From Mycobacterium sp. SMC-8 (GTDB lineage: Bacteria > Actinomycetota > Actinomycetes > Mycobacteriales > Mycobacteriaceae): 64,000 bases of DNA. The stretch covers positions 2,170,001-2,234,000 of the forward strand of contig NZ_CP079865.1 of the NCBI RefSeq assembly GCF_025263565.1, read 5' to 3'. Positions 38,741 to 49,663 of this stretch are shown one piece after another (position 1 is the first letter of the stretch; every line of letters starts with the position of its first letter). The position numbers and the translations under genes were made by a program. Under the pieces are notes generated by a model. The model was not told where the DNA came from. It searched no databases and saw only the letters and a list, made by a program, of their open reading frames with translations.

Positions 38741-39843
38741 GTGTCATGCGTCATTAATTAGTTTACAGTGTGGGATGATGGTGTATGCCGTCATCTGCGC
38801 TGGTGATCAGTTCTGAGGATCGCGTGACGTTGGAGTCGTGGACGCGGTCGACGACGGCATCTGCCGGTCATGTCGAGCGGGCCCGGATCGTGCTGGCGGT
38901 GGCTGATGGTGCCGGCACCTCTGGCGCAGCCCGGCAGGTGGGAGTCTCGCGACCGACGGTGATCAAATGGCGGGATCGATTCGCCGCGTACGGGATTGAT
39001 GGACTTGCCGACGAGCCTCGCAGCGGTCGACCCAAGACTGTCGACGACGCGGCGATCCTGGCAGCCACCCTGGAGCCGCCGCCGGAGGTTCTGGCGGTCA
39101 CCCACTGGTCGAGTCGACTGCTCGGTAAACACCTCGGCGTGGGGGACGCCACGGTCGCCCGGGCCTGGCGCCGTTACGGGGTCAAACCCTGGCGCCGGGA
39201 GACCTTCAAGTTCTCCACCGACCCGGAGCTGGAGGCCAAGGTCCGCGACGTAATCGGCCTCTACTTGAACCCGCCGACCAACGCGATCGTGTTGTGCGTA
39301 GATGAAAAGTCCCAGATTCAAGCCCTCAACCGGACCCAGCCGATCCTGCCGCTGCGTCCCGGGTTGCCCGAAAAAGCGACCCATGACTACCAGCGCAACG
39401 GCACCGCCACCTTGTTTGCCGCACTCGAGATCGCCACCGGCAAGGTGACCGACCGCTGCTATGAGCGGCACGGCAAAGCGGAGTTCCTCGACTTCCTCAA
39501 AGCGGTCGCCCGCGCTTACCCCCGACGGAAACTGCACGTGGTGTGCGACAACTACCACACCCACAAGCATGCCGACATCAACGCCTGGCTGGACAAGAAC
39601 CCCCGCGTGACACTGCATTTCACGCCGACCTCAGGATCCTGGCTGAACATGGTCGAGGTGTTCTTCTCGATCATCACCCGCCAAGCCATCCGCCGTGGCT
39701 CGTTCAACAGCGTCAAAGAACTGATGGCCGCCATCGCCGCGTTCATCCAAGGCTGGAATCAGCGCTGCCACCCATTCGTGTGGACCAAATCCGCAGACGA
39801 CATCCTGCCCCATACCCGTAAACCAAATTCAGACGCGAGACAC
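38741..39843 (+). mobile_element. IS630-family insertion sequence, 1103 bp
   Basis: The element is bounded by TA at 38739-38740 and 39844-39845, the target duplication of the IS630/Tc1-mariner group. The ends match over about 28 bp: left GTGTCATGCGTCATTAATTA then GTTTAC, right (reverse complement) GTGTCTCGCGTCTGAATTTG then GTTTAC. A single transposase frame fills the interior and appears intact, so the element may be active. Confidence 0.9.
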
Positions 39844-39846
39844 TAG
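38785..39846 (+). CDS. IS630-family transposase
   Basis: A 353-residue DDE transposase. The N-terminal helix-turn-helix region (about 30-75, GAARQVGVSRPTVIKWRDRF) binds the ends. The catalytic residues are D173 (VLCVDEKSQ), D255 (VVCDNYHTHK) and E291 (WLNMVEVFFS), with the spacing of the family (35 residues between D255 and E291 counting inclusively by one). The stop codon TAG at 39844-39846 lies outside the element: TA is the target duplication and G is flanking DNA. So the reading frame depends on the target for its stop. Confidence 0.93.
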   Translation: MPSSALVISSEDRVTLESWTRSTTASAGHVERARIVLAVADGAGTSGAARQVGVSRPTVIKWRDRFAAYGIDGLADEPRSGRPKTVDDAAILAATLEPPPEVLAVTHWSSRLLGKHLGVGDATVARAWRRYGVKPWRRETFKFSTDPELEAKVRDVIGLYLNPPTNAIVLCVDEKSQIQALNRTQPILPLRPGLPEKATHDYQRNGTATLFAALEIATGKVTDRCYERHGKAEFLDFLKAVARAYPRRKLHVVCDNYHTHKHADINAWLDKNPRVTLHFTPTSGSWLNMVEVFFSIITRQAIRRGSFNSVKELMAAIAAFIQGWNQRCHPFVWTKSADDILPHTRKPNSDARH

Positions 39847-41333
39847 ACGATCTGGTAGTCGCTGAGCGGGAAGGTCGAAGCTTCTGTGATGGCGTCCTGC
39901 GTCGACATCGGCCGAAGCAGACTCGGTTCGCCGTGCGGGTTGAAATAGTACGAGCGCGATGCCGCACAATTGCCCAGCGTCCACAACGAGTCACCGAGCA
40001 GTTCGGTCATCTTGTCCAGGTACGCGGTGTTGGCCTGCTCGGTGACCTCGAAGGTGGTGGCGTGGCGGCGCTTGAGCTCACCGAAAAGCCGGTCCATCAA
40101 CCGCATCTGGTACTCCATGGTGTTGAAGAAGTTGAGACCCAGGAACGCGTACGGACTGGCCAGGCTGAGGTAGTTCGGGAAGTAGGGCATCGACACGCCC
40201 TGGTAGGCCTGGAACCGGTTCTCCCGCCACCACTTCCCGAGGTTGCGGCCGTCCCGGCCGATCACCTCGATGGCCGGGAAGTTCGCCTCCCACAGATCGA
40301 ATCCGGTGGCCAGCACCAGGGTGTCGATGACGGTCTTGGAGCCGTCGGCGTTGACGATCCCGTCGGCGGTGACCTGCTCGATACCATCGCTCTGCAGGTG
40401 CACGTGCGGGCGGGTGAACGTGCGGAAGTACTTATTGGAGAAGGTCGGCCGCTTACATCCGATGTCGTAGTCCGGTGTCATCCGGCGGCGCAGGTCCTTG
40501 TCCCGGATCTGGATGAACTGGTTGATCTTGCACAGGTCCATCGCGGAGATGTTCAGGCGGCGGAACAACGGGACGCGGTAGTGCACCACACCGACGTTGA
40601 TCATCGTCTCGTAGACGGTGTCGGTGATCGCGCGAATGATGCGCTGCGTCCACGGCATTCGGGCGAACAGCCGCTTGGCGCGTTCGGAGAACCGGAAGTC
40701 GACCTTGGGTGCGACCCAGATCGGGGTGCGCTGGTAGACCGTCAGGTCGGCGGCCTTGTCCGCGAGTTCGGGAATCAACTGCACCGCGGTGGCACCGGTG
40801 CCGATGACGGCGATCCTGTCGCCGGTCGGGTCGTAGGAGTCGTCCCAGGCGGTGGTGTGGATGATCCGGCCGTCGAACTCGGTGATGCCCGGGATGTCGG
40901 GCATGCGGGGCTGGGACAGGAATCCGGTGGCGGTGACCAGGTACCGCGTGGCGAGTGTGGAGCCGTCGGCGAGGTTGACCCGCCACAGCTTGGCGTCCTC
41001 GTCCCAGCGCGCACCCTCGACCGTGACCCCGAAGCGCATGTGGCGGCGTACGTCGTACTTGTCGGCGACGTCGTCGGCGTACTGCTTGATCTCCGCGCCG
41101 GTGGAGAACAGCCGCGACCAGTTCGGGTTCGGCTCGAAGAAGTAGGAATAGGTGGTCGTCGGGACGTCGACCGCGAGACCCGGGTAGTGGTTGACGTACC
41201 ACGTGCCGCCGAGGTCATCCTCTCGGTCCAGGATCACGATGTTCTCGATGCCCATCCGCCTGAACTGGATGGCAGCACCGATACCGGCGAAGCCGGCTCC
41301 CACGATGACCGCCTCGAAGTGCTCCGAAGCCAT
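39843..41333 (-). CDS. Flavin-containing (Baeyer-Villiger type) monooxygenase
   Basis: A 496-residue FAD/NADPH monooxygenase. The FAD motif GAGFAGIG is at about 12-19, the NADPH motif GTGATA near 182-187, and the Baeyer-Villiger/FMO fingerprint F-x-G-x3-H-x3-W reads FDGRIIHTTAW (about 153-163). LDREDDLGGTWYVNHYPGL is also typical. It would insert oxygen into a ketone or oxidise a heteroatom in a hydrophobic substrate. The last base of its TAG stop lies in the IS630-type element, so the insertion is exactly at the gene end and the true C-terminus may have been a little longer. Confidence 0.92.
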   Translation of the reverse strand: MASEHFEAVIVGAGFAGIGAAIQFRRMGIENIVILDREDDLGGTWYVNHYPGLAVDVPTTTYSYFFEPNPNWSRLFSTGAEIKQYADDVADKYDVRRHMRFGVTVEGARWDEDAKLWRVNLADGSTLATRYLVTATGFLSQPRMPDIPGITEFDGRIIHTTAWDDSYDPTGDRIAVIGTGATAVQLIPELADKAADLTVYQRTPIWVAPKVDFRFSERAKRLFARMPWTQRIIRAITDTVYETMINVGVVHYRVPLFRRLNISAMDLCKINQFIQIRDKDLRRRMTPDYDIGCKRPTFSNKYFRTFTRPHVHLQSDGIEQVTADGIVNADGSKTVIDTLVLATGFDLWEANFPAIEVIGRDGRNLGKWWRENRFQAYQGVSMPYFPNYLSLASPYAFLGLNFFNTMEYQMRLMDRLFGELKRRHATTFEVTEQANTAYLDKMTELLGDSLWTLGNCAASRSYYFNPHGEPSLLRPMSTQDAITEASTFPLSDYQIV

Positions 41334-41363
41334 GGCGCAACGGTACCCGAGGTTCGTGCCGAT

Positions 41364-42002
41364 TCAGCCGCGCAGCGATCCCGCCCGCGGCGGGTTGACC
41401 GTCGCGATGCAGGTCACGGCGCGGTCGCCGTCGGCCCAGGTCTCGGCCGTGGGGAAGAGCACGTAGAGCTGCACCGAATCGTCGGATACGGACTGCGGCG
41501 AGTAGCTGCGCAGCTCAGGAGCGCATTTCTGGTGATAGCCCTCGACCGCGGCCTGACCGGGGAACACGCCGTCCGGCATGGTCAGCACGGCGAACACCTC
41601 ACCGGCGTGGGGCTGGTCACAACTGACCGTCGTGACGTCGAGCACCCGGTCCCCGCCGGGGATCTCGGCCAGGCAGTCGCCCAGCTTCACCTTCGTCGCC
41701 GCGACGGTGTCATCGGAGACGGCCGCGACGATCGCGAGCACGACGATCCCGACCGACCACAGCGCCGAGAGCACGAGTCCCGCGATCGCCATGCCGCGGC
41801 CGCTGCGGTACTGCTTGGCCTTCTTCAGGCCGACCAAGCCGCAGACCAGGCTGATCAGGACCCCGCCGATGACGCCGAAGACCAGCGAGACGACCGCCCA
41901 CCAGTTGGTCCGCGGGGCGGGTGTCGCAAAAGGCTGAACCGGCCCGCCCTGGTAAGGCAGCGGAGGCGGCGGTGGATAGCCGCCGGGTGGTGGCACGGTC
42001 AC
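41364..42002 (-). CDS. DUF4190 membrane protein with extracytoplasmic septum-formation-like domain
   Basis: A 212-residue protein. A P/G-rich cytoplasmic N-terminus (about 1-30) leads into two helices (about 35-57 and 70-93) separated by LKKAKQYRSGRGMA, the DUF4190 pattern. The C-terminal about 115 residues lie outside, with cysteines in LGDCLAEIP, VSCDQPHAGEVFAV, HQKCAPEL and VTCIATV that suit two disulfides, as in actinobacterial septum-formation-like domains. Function is not known. It lies between the monooxygenase and the thiC-thiD-hydrolase genes. Confidence 0.75.
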   Translation of the reverse strand: MTVPPPGGYPPPPPLPYQGGPVQPFATPAPRTNWWAVVSLVFGVIGGVLISLVCGLVGLKKAKQYRSGRGMAIAGLVLSALWSVGIVVLAIVAAVSDDTVAATKVKLGDCLAEIPGGDRVLDVTTVSCDQPHAGEVFAVLTMPDGVFPGQAAVEGYHQKCAPELRSYSPQSVSDDSVQLYVLFPTAETWADGDRAVTCIATVNPPRAGSLRG

Positions 42003-42016
42003 GCTGCGACGATAAC

Positions 42017-42639
42017 TCAGGCCAGCATCCGCAGGGCGGCATCGACGGCAAGGGCCGCAACGTCGAGTTTCTTGGAGTTCAGGTCGTGGCGCGCGCCGGT
42101 GACCTCGACGATCTCGGTGCGGGCGGCGATGAGCGCGGCCGCGGGCCGGAGCTCGTCGAGGGTGCCGAACGGGTCAGCGGTGCCGTGGGTGAACACCGTG
42201 GGCACGGTGATCCGCGGCAGGTGCTCGGTGCGCGCGCGTTCCGGCTTGCCGGGCGGGTGCAGCGGATAGGAGAACAAGGTCAGCACGTCGATTTCCAGGC
42301 CGTCGGCCACCGCCATCGACGTGAGCCGGCCGCCGTAGGAGTGGCCGCCGGCGATCACCGGGCCGTCGGCCAGACAGCGCACGGCGGCGACCGCCTCGAC
42401 GATGCCGGCCATGTCAGCGGCCGCGGAACCGGACGGCGGGCCCTTGGGACGGCGGCGGCGGTACGGCAGGTTGTAGCGCACGGCGAGCCAGCCGCGGCGT
42501 GCCCACTGGTCGCAGAGCGCCGCCAGCATCGGCGATTCCCGGCTGCCGCCGGCGCCGTGCGTCAGCGCGACGACGCCTGCGGGGGCGCCGTCGGGTTCGT
42601 GCGCGATGCCCGCGATGTCGTCGAGATCGCGGCCCGCCG

Positions 42640-42643
<4 letters not shown>
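42017..42643 (-). CDS. Dienelactone-hydrolase-like alpha/beta hydrolase (Rv0421c-like)
   Basis: A 208-residue alpha/beta hydrolase. The oxyanion segment is LTHGAGGSRESP (about 28-39), the nucleophile serine is in AGGHSYGGRLTS (about 99-110), and acid and histidine follow in THGTADPFG and TGARHDLNSK. The start at 42643 shares bases with the thiD stop, and the longer frame to 42928 is a shadow over thiD. The position next to thiD-thiC is the same in M. tuberculosis. The substrate is unknown. Confidence 0.88.
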
Positions 42644-45122
<2,479 letters not shown>

Positions 45123-45130
45123 TCGGTGCC

Positions 45131-45136
45131 ACGCTA
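45131..45136 (-). promoter_or_regulatory. -10 box of thiC
   Basis: TAGCGT on the minus strand lies about 8 bp before the 5' edge of the aptamer, so transcription would begin right at the riboswitch. The same hexamer is found before thiE. No clear -35 box is visible. Confidence 0.5.
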
Positions 45137-45220
45137 GCGCAGCGACCGGGCGCAGGGAACAGCACGCGCGGGCGCGGTGCGAATTGCCCCGACCAAATTT
45201 ATATAGCTAACGTATGTTTT

Positions 45221-45694
45221 GTGGACGAATTGGGTGCGGTGACGACGACGATTCAGACCGGTGCGGCGGCGGAGACAGAGGGACGCCGCAGACGGATGAA
45301 TGCCGAGCACCCCCACTACAAGTGGATTGTCCTGTCGAACACCACGCTGGGAACGCTGCTGGCCACGATCAACGCGTCGATCGTGCTGATTTCGCTGCCG
45401 GCCATCTTCCGCGGAATCGGGCTCAACCCCCTCGCCTCGGCCAACATCAGCTACCTGCTCTGGATGTTGATGGGCTATCTCGTGGTGACCGCGGTGCTGG
45501 TGGTGCCCTTCGGGCGGCTCGGCGACATGTTCGGCCGGGTGCGTATCTACAACATCGGTTTCGCGGTGTTCACCGTCGCGGCGATCGCGTTGTCCTTCGA
45601 TCCGTTTCATCTTGACGGCGGCGCGATCGCAGGAGGGTGTTTCGGCTGGATCGCATCCGCGTGTCAAGGATCGAGCGTCACCCATGCCGTCTAG
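45221..45694 (+). pseudogene. Truncated MFS (DHA2-type) transporter, N-terminal part
   Basis: The frame encodes about 133 residues clearly related to the first three helices of a DHA2/EmrB-like exporter: [22 protein letters not shown], the [18 protein letters not shown] segment, and the motif-A loop [18 protein letters not shown]. After [12 protein letters not shown] the match ends (near 45620) and about 24 unrelated residues follow to the stop. Some 350 residues are missing. A deletion most likely joined this fragment to the DUF7715 end. The GTG at 45221 lies 8 nt after a -10-like TAACGT (45208-45213) in an AT-rich stretch, so the promoter may survive. Confidence 0.75.
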
Positions 45695-46071
45695 AACAGT
45701 GCGCCGCGTAAGAAGAAGTTCTCGAGCCTGCGTGTGATGATCGCGCCGACAGGCAATTGTGCGGCGATCTCCAGGTTGTCGTCGGCGACGTCATCGGCCC
45801 AGGAGACGGGCCAGCCGCCGTCGGCGAGACTCGTCTGGAATGCCAGGACCACGTCGTCGCGACTCATCTCGGACTCGACGACCATCGCAGTCGTGGTCGC
45901 GCGGTGCGACGCCGCGCCGGCGAACCCGCGTCCACATCCGCACGGGCCGTCGGGATCGCGGCGGTCCCGGTCGCACGGTTCCTGTATCCACACCAGCTCC
46001 CGCTCGATGCAGAAGTGATAGTCACCGGGGTGTGTCCCCTGCGTATGGCCGGTAGCCACAAGGATTTTCAT
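45691..46071 (-). CDS. DUF7715-type actinobacterial protein
   Basis: A 126-residue cytoplasmic protein that I recognise as an uncharacterised actinobacterial family. The centre has a dense motif, [20 protein letters not shown] (about 31-50), with three cysteines, followed by [15 protein letters not shown]. The cysteines could bind a metal. The start has a good ribosome site (TAGGAG, 6 nt away) that overlaps the stop of a 29-codon gene upstream. Its stop overlaps the end of the truncated MFS gene by 4 bp. Function unknown. Confidence 0.7.
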   Translation of the reverse strand: MKILVATGHTQGTHPGDYHFCIERELVWIQEPCDRDRRDPDGPCGCGRGFAGAASHRATTTAMVVESEMSRDDVVLAFQTSLADGGWPVSWADDVADDNLEIAAQLPVGAIITRRLENFFLRGALF

Positions 46072-46080
46072 CGGCTGCTC

Positions 46081-46170
46081 CTAGACGGGTGGGGGTTCGT
46101 TGTGGTCGGGGTTGGTGTCGGGCTGTGGGGGTGGGGGCCGTTGCGCGACCAGGGCGAAACCGGTGATCAT
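46081..46170 (-). CDS. Possible 29-residue Pro-rich peptide gene before DUF7715
   Basis: A short frame starts with ATG at 46170, preceded by a strong ribosome site GGAGG at 7 nt spacing. It encodes MITGFALVAQ, then a tail rich in P, N and D ending in EPPPV. Its TAG stop forms part of the ribosome site of the DUF7715 gene 10 bp downstream, a layout typical for coupled translation or a leader peptide. The peptide has no known relative that I can name. Support comes from the ribosome site and spacing only. Confidence 0.45.
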   Translation of the reverse strand: MITGFALVAQRPPPPQPDTNPDHNEPPPV

Positions 46171-46466
46171 CGACTTGCCTCCATGTCGCGGTCGGGTTGT
46201 GCGCCGATGCGCCGGTCAAGCAGCTCAGCCAGCACCGACGCCTCCGACCGCGACTCGAACATGCATTCGATGCTAGATGCCGGCTGCGACAAGTCTCACC
46301 GGCGTAGTAATGCCAACCGGCCGCAACTTTCTGCCATGGGAATTATTCGCCTGACCTGCTGGTTCAAGGAGACGGATCACAGAGGATCCGAACGAGACAT
46401 CACAAGTCGAGACCGCGCGACATGTTCCGACGGCTCCGACCCGACCAAGGGAAGAGCGCAACAATA
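46171..46466. other. Intergenic region between two divergent small genes
   Basis: These 296 bases hold no frame that I would accept. They must contain the promoters of the 29-codon/DUF7715 unit (leftward) and of the small secreted protein (rightward). The stretch GCAACTTTCTGCCATGGGAATTATTCG near 46322-46348 is AT-rich for this genome and may be a promoter, but no clear box pair was seen. An AAGGGAAGAG near 46447-46456 is the ribosome site of the secreted protein. Confidence 0.4.
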
Positions 46467-46766
46467 ATGAAGAAACTCACCATGGCCTCCGCCATCACAG
46501 CCGGCCTGAGCGCCGCCGTCCTCGGACTGGCCGCCCCCGCCATGGCTGCCCCGACGGGTGGCAACGCCGACGCGACGATCAGCCAGCTGGAGGCTGAGGG
46601 CAACCGCGTCGTGGTCAATCGCCTTTCGGACGTTCCGCTGAGCGAAGCCACCGTCGTCGGCATCAACAAGGGCGGCGAGATCCGCTCGACCGTTCGCGAC
46701 TACCGCTACGACCGGACCTTCCAGCAGAGCGTCACGGGCTACGTGTACCACGTCGACGTGAAGTGA
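46467..46766 (+). CDS. Small secreted protein
   Basis: A 99-residue exported protein. Residues 1-27 are a Sec signal peptide (MKKLTMASAITAGL, hydrophobic core, then APAMA-A). The mature part of about 72 residues is mixed polar (GGNADATISQLEAEGNRVVVNRL, then DVPLSEATVVGINKGGEIRS) and has no cysteine. It resembles a family of small exported mycobacterial proteins of unknown role. The ATG at 46467 was chosen; a frame start at 46422 would put a polar stretch before the signal. A strong terminator follows. Confidence 0.75.
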   Translation: MKKLTMASAITAGLSAAVLGLAAPAMAAPTGGNADATISQLEAEGNRVVVNRLSDVPLSEATVVGINKGGEIRSTVRDYRYDRTFQQSVTGYVYHVDVK

Positions 46767-46798
46767 GCGACGAGATCGTCGAGTAAGCGACGAGCAAC

Positions 46799-46824
46799 GG
46801 GGCATCTCCAACCGGAGGTGCCCC
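46799..46824. terminator. Intrinsic terminator, probably bidirectional
   Basis: GGGGCATCTCC (46799-46809) pairs with GGAGGTGCCCC (46814-46824) over 11 pairs with one T-G wobble and an AACC loop. It lies between the convergent secreted-protein and xthA genes. A short T-containing tail (GTCTTCG) follows on the plus strand, and there is no long T-run. Confidence 0.8.
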
Positions 46825-46836
46825 GTCTTCGTGCGA

Positions 46837-47655
46837 TCAGTCGGTCAGATCCACGACGACCGGGGCGTGATCGCTGGGGGTGCCCACGCGGTTCTTGCCG
46901 GTCTTGCGTTCGTCTCGGGCGATCTCGGCGTGGATGACGCGCTCGGCCAGTGCGGGGGAACCCAGGATGAAATCGATGCGCATGCCGCGATTTTTCGGAA
47001 ACCGCAGCTGTGTGTAATCCCAGTACGTGAATGTGCCAGGTCCCGGCGTGAAAGGCCTTACGACGTCGGTGAACCCGGCATCGACGACCGCGTTGAACGC
47101 TGCCCGCTCGGGCGGGGTGACGTGGGTGCTGTCCTGAAACAGCGAAATGTCCCACACGTCATCGTCGAGGGGAGCGATGTTCCAGTCGCCGACGAGGGCG
47201 ATCGGCGCCGACGGTTCTGGCGTCAGCCACGCCGAAGCGGTGTCGCGTAACGCCGCAAGCCATTCCAGCTTGTAGGCATAGTGCGGTGAACCGACGGTGC
47301 GACCGTTCGGGATGTAGAGACTCCACACCCTGACCCCGCCGCACGTCGCGCCCAGCGCGCGGGCCTCGGCCGCGGCCTCCACCTCGGGCTTGTCGCTCCA
47401 GGTGGGCTGGCCGTCGAATCCGACCTCGACGTCGTCGATTCCGACCCGCGACGCGATCGCCACTCCGTTCCACTGGTTGAAACCGCAGTGCACGATCTCG
47501 TAGCCGAGCGCGGCGAACGGCATGGTCGGGAACTGGTCATCGGAGCACTTCGTCTCCTGCATTGCGAGCACGTCGACATCGGCGCGTTCCAGCCAATCGG
47601 TGACGCGATCGACACGGGCCCGAATTGAGTTGACGTTCCAGGTGGCCAGTCGCAT
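46837..47655 (-). CDS. xthA: Exodeoxyribonuclease III / AP endonuclease
   Basis: A 272-residue EEP-family DNA repair enzyme that cuts at abasic sites and removes 3' blocks. Signatures are LATWNVNSIRAR (about 3-14), MQETKC (about 34-39), VGDWNIAP near the middle and PSDHAPVVVDL at the end, which cover the metal ligands and catalytic histidine. It is the ortholog of Rv0427c by order (before Rv0428c and def). It lies 4 bp after the GNAT gene. Confidence 0.95.
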   Translation of the reverse strand: MRLATWNVNSIRARVDRVTDWLERADVDVLAMQETKCSDDQFPTMPFAALGYEIVHCGFNQWNGVAIASRVGIDDVEVGFDGQPTWSDKPEVEAAAEARALGATCGGVRVWSLYIPNGRTVGSPHYAYKLEWLAALRDTASAWLTPEPSAPIALVGDWNIAPLDDDVWDISLFQDSTHVTPPERAAFNAVVDAGFTDVVRPFTPGPGTFTYWDYTQLRFPKNRGMRIDFILGSPALAERVIHAEIARDERKTGKNRVGTPSDHAPVVVDLTD

Positions 47656-47659
47656 GGGC

Positions 47660-48565
47660 TTACAGTAGGCCCTCGGCGCGGACGTACCGGGAACGGTGGT
47701 GCACGCGGAATCCCATCGACTCGTAGAGCGCGCGCGCGGCCGAATTGTCGGTCACCACCTGGACGTAGGCGCGTGTGGCGCCGCGAGTGTGCGCCCAGTC
47801 CAGCAGCCCCTCGCACAGTCGCCTGGCCAGGCCTCGGCGCCGGGCCTCCTCCGACACGCGCACCGCCGAGATCCCGGCCCACCGGGTACCGTCCGGCGCG
47901 TCCGTCACCGCCACCCGCCCCACCGCGGCCCCGGAGAGTTCGCCGAAGCCGACTGCGCCGTCGACCACCGCGGTGAGAACATCCACCGGCACGTCCCGCT
48001 GGTACAGCGCCATCCAGGTGTCGTCGGGTCTCGCTGCGACGGACACGTCGGTCGCTCGGCCGCCGGCGACATCCGTTGCCATGACCAGATTCTCGGCATC
48101 AGTGGTGATACCAGCGGGTAACCGCAGCAGCCGATCCGGAGCTGAAACCACCGCGGGCAGCCCTCGCTCCGAGTACCACTCGATCACCCGTGTGATCTCG
48201 CTGTGTGACGAAAACCTCAATGGCACCGCCGAATTCGCGCGCCGGGTGACTCCTTGCCCGTGTCGAAGCAGCCAGCCGTCCAGCCACTGGTGCTCGGTGC
48301 CCGGCCACCCCAGCGCCGCCGCGTGCTCCAGGTTGCGGATCTCCCCCGTGCGCACCGGCATCTCGGGCACCACCCGCACTGCCAGCACGTCCTCACGCAG
48401 AACCTCGACGACGTCGCCGTGCCGGGTGCGGATCCGCACCACCTCACCGGTGTCTGCGCCGGATTCGATGATGTGGCCGACCACGTCGGACATCGGCCGT
48501 TCGGAACCCGTGGGGAGCCGGTAACGCAGGCTGACCCGAGATCCGACCTCAGGCAGCTCGGTCAT
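47660..48565 (-). CDS. GNAT-family acetyltransferase with N-terminal SH3-like part (Rv0428c-like)
   Basis: A 301-residue protein. The first about 65 residues (VGSRVSLRYRLP, GEVVRIRTRHGDVVEVLREDVLAVRVV) look like a small beta-barrel. The middle (about 75-180) is a degenerate GNAT-like half, and the C-terminal half (about 195-300) is a full GNAT domain with ISAVRVSEEARRRGLARRL and NSAARALYESMGFRVHHRSRYV. The target is unknown. The stop-to-start distance to xthA is 4 bp and from def 3 bp, so def, this gene and xthA form one transcript. Confidence 0.88.
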   Translation of the reverse strand: MTELPEVGSRVSLRYRLPTGSERPMSDVVGHIIESGADTGEVVRIRTRHGDVVEVLREDVLAVRVVPEMPVRTGEIRNLEHAAALGWPGTEHQWLDGWLLRHGQGVTRRANSAVPLRFSSHSEITRVIEWYSERGLPAVVSAPDRLLRLPAGITTDAENLVMATDVAGGRATDVSVAARPDDTWMALYQRDVPVDVLTAVVDGAVGFGELSGAAVGRVAVTDAPDGTRWAGISAVRVSEEARRRGLARRLCEGLLDWAHTRGATRAYVQVVTDNSAARALYESMGFRVHHRSRYVRAEGLL

Positions 48566-48568
48566 CGC

Positions 48569-49162
48569 TCAGTGGCCGAACGGGTCGGGGTCCTCGCCGG
48601 GCATCCACGACAGCCCGGGCACGCCCCAGCCGTGATACTTCACCGCCTTCTTGGCCGCGCGGGCGTTGCGGCCGATCAGGCGGTCGAGGTAGAGGAAGCC
48701 GTCGAGGTGGCCGGTCTCGTGCTGCAGCATCCGGGCGAACAAGTCGGTGCCCTCGATGGTGATCGGTTGACCGTCGGCGTCCAGTCCCGTCACCCGCGCC
48801 CAGTCGGCGCGGCCCGTGGGGAACGACTCGCCGGGCACCGACAGGCAGCCCTCGTCGTCGTCATCCGGGTCAGGCATGGTCTCGGGCACCTCGGACGTTT
48901 CCAGCACCGGGTTGACCACCACGCCGCGCCGGCGGGTGGTCTTCTTGCGGGCGTCGGCACAGTCGTAGACGAAGACCCGCTTGTTGACCCCGATCTGGTT
49001 GGCGGCCAGCCCCACTCCGTGCGCGGCGTCCATCGTGTCGTACAGATCGGTGATCAGATCGGCCAGATCGGCCGGCAGCGAACCGTCGTCCCCGACGGGC
49101 ACCGGTTCGGTCGCGGTGTGCAGGACGGGATCTCCCACGATGCGGATGGGTCTAACGGCCAT
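48569..49162 (-). CDS. def: Peptide deformylase
   Basis: A 197-residue metalloenzyme that removes the formyl group from new proteins. The three family motifs are present: [10 protein letters not shown] (about 50-59), EGCLSVPG (about 104-111) with the metal cysteine, and QHETGHLDG (about 147-155) with the HExxH-type site. The length equals that of M. tuberculosis Def (197). The ATG at 49162 is right at the family start [13 protein letters not shown]; the open frame runs much farther upstream over the Rv0430-like gene and is rejected. Confidence 0.97.
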   Translation of the reverse strand: MAVRPIRIVGDPVLHTATEPVPVGDDGSLPADLADLITDLYDTMDAAHGVGLAANQIGVNKRVFVYDCADARKKTTRRRGVVVNPVLETSEVPETMPDPDDDDEGCLSVPGESFPTGRADWARVTGLDADGQPITIEGTDLFARMLQHETGHLDGFLYLDRLIGRNARAAKKAVKYHGWGVPGLSWMPGEDPDPFGH

Positions 49163-49312
49163 GCGAGGAAGCTTAGGGTGCGGGGTGTCCGCGGTTGTTT
49201 CCACCGCCGACTCGCGGCGATGTTGTCGGTGCACGTGACTCAACCGTGATTGAATACTCGCCGAAACCACATTGATGTCATTCTCGATTTCCGGAAGGGT
49301 CCAAGTAGCGAA

Positions 49313-49621
49313 ATGGACGGCGCCATCGCGCGGGCTGAGCGTTCTGGGGACGACACCGAGCCCACCGACGGACTGACCCGTCGAGAGCATGACATTCTCG
49401 CCTTCGAGCGGCAGTGGTGGAAGTACGCCGGCTCCAAGGAAGACGCCATCAAGGAGCTGTTCTCCATGTCGGCGACCCGCTACTACCAGGTGCTGAACGC
49501 GCTGGTGGATCGGCCCGAAGCGCTTGCGGCGGACCCCATGCTGGTGAAGCGCCTGCGCAGGCTGCGCGCCAGCAGGCAGAAGGCGCGCGCGGCGCGTCGT
49601 CTCGGTTTCGAGGTCACTTAG
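49313..49621 (+). CDS. DUF3263 protein (Rv0430-like)
   Basis: A 102-residue protein of the DUF3263 family, with a helix-turn-helix-like middle ([46 protein letters not shown]) and a basic C-terminus (about 80-98, rich in R and K). It looks like a DNA-binding protein. The ATG at 49313 gives [12 protein letters not shown], matching the start and length (102) of Rv0430. It is divergent from def with 150 bp between. Confidence 0.88.
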   Translation: MDGAIARAERSGDDTEPTDGLTRREHDILAFERQWWKYAGSKEDAIKELFSMSATRYYQVLNALVDRPEALAADPMLVKRLRRLRASRQKARAARRLGFEVT

Positions 49622-49663
49622 GGTCACCGCCGGACACGCGGGCCCGGGATACAGTAGGCGCCG

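Noticed and set aside
45213..45218. TATGTT as -10 box of the truncated MFS gene
   Set aside because: It ends two bases before the GTG, which leaves no room for a transcription start; TAACGT at 45208 fits better.
46022..46219. 65-codon minus-strand open frame near the DUF7715 start
   Set aside because: It overlaps the DUF7715 start in another frame, lacks a ribosome site and has a random-looking P/T/R composition; the 29-codon frame has better support.
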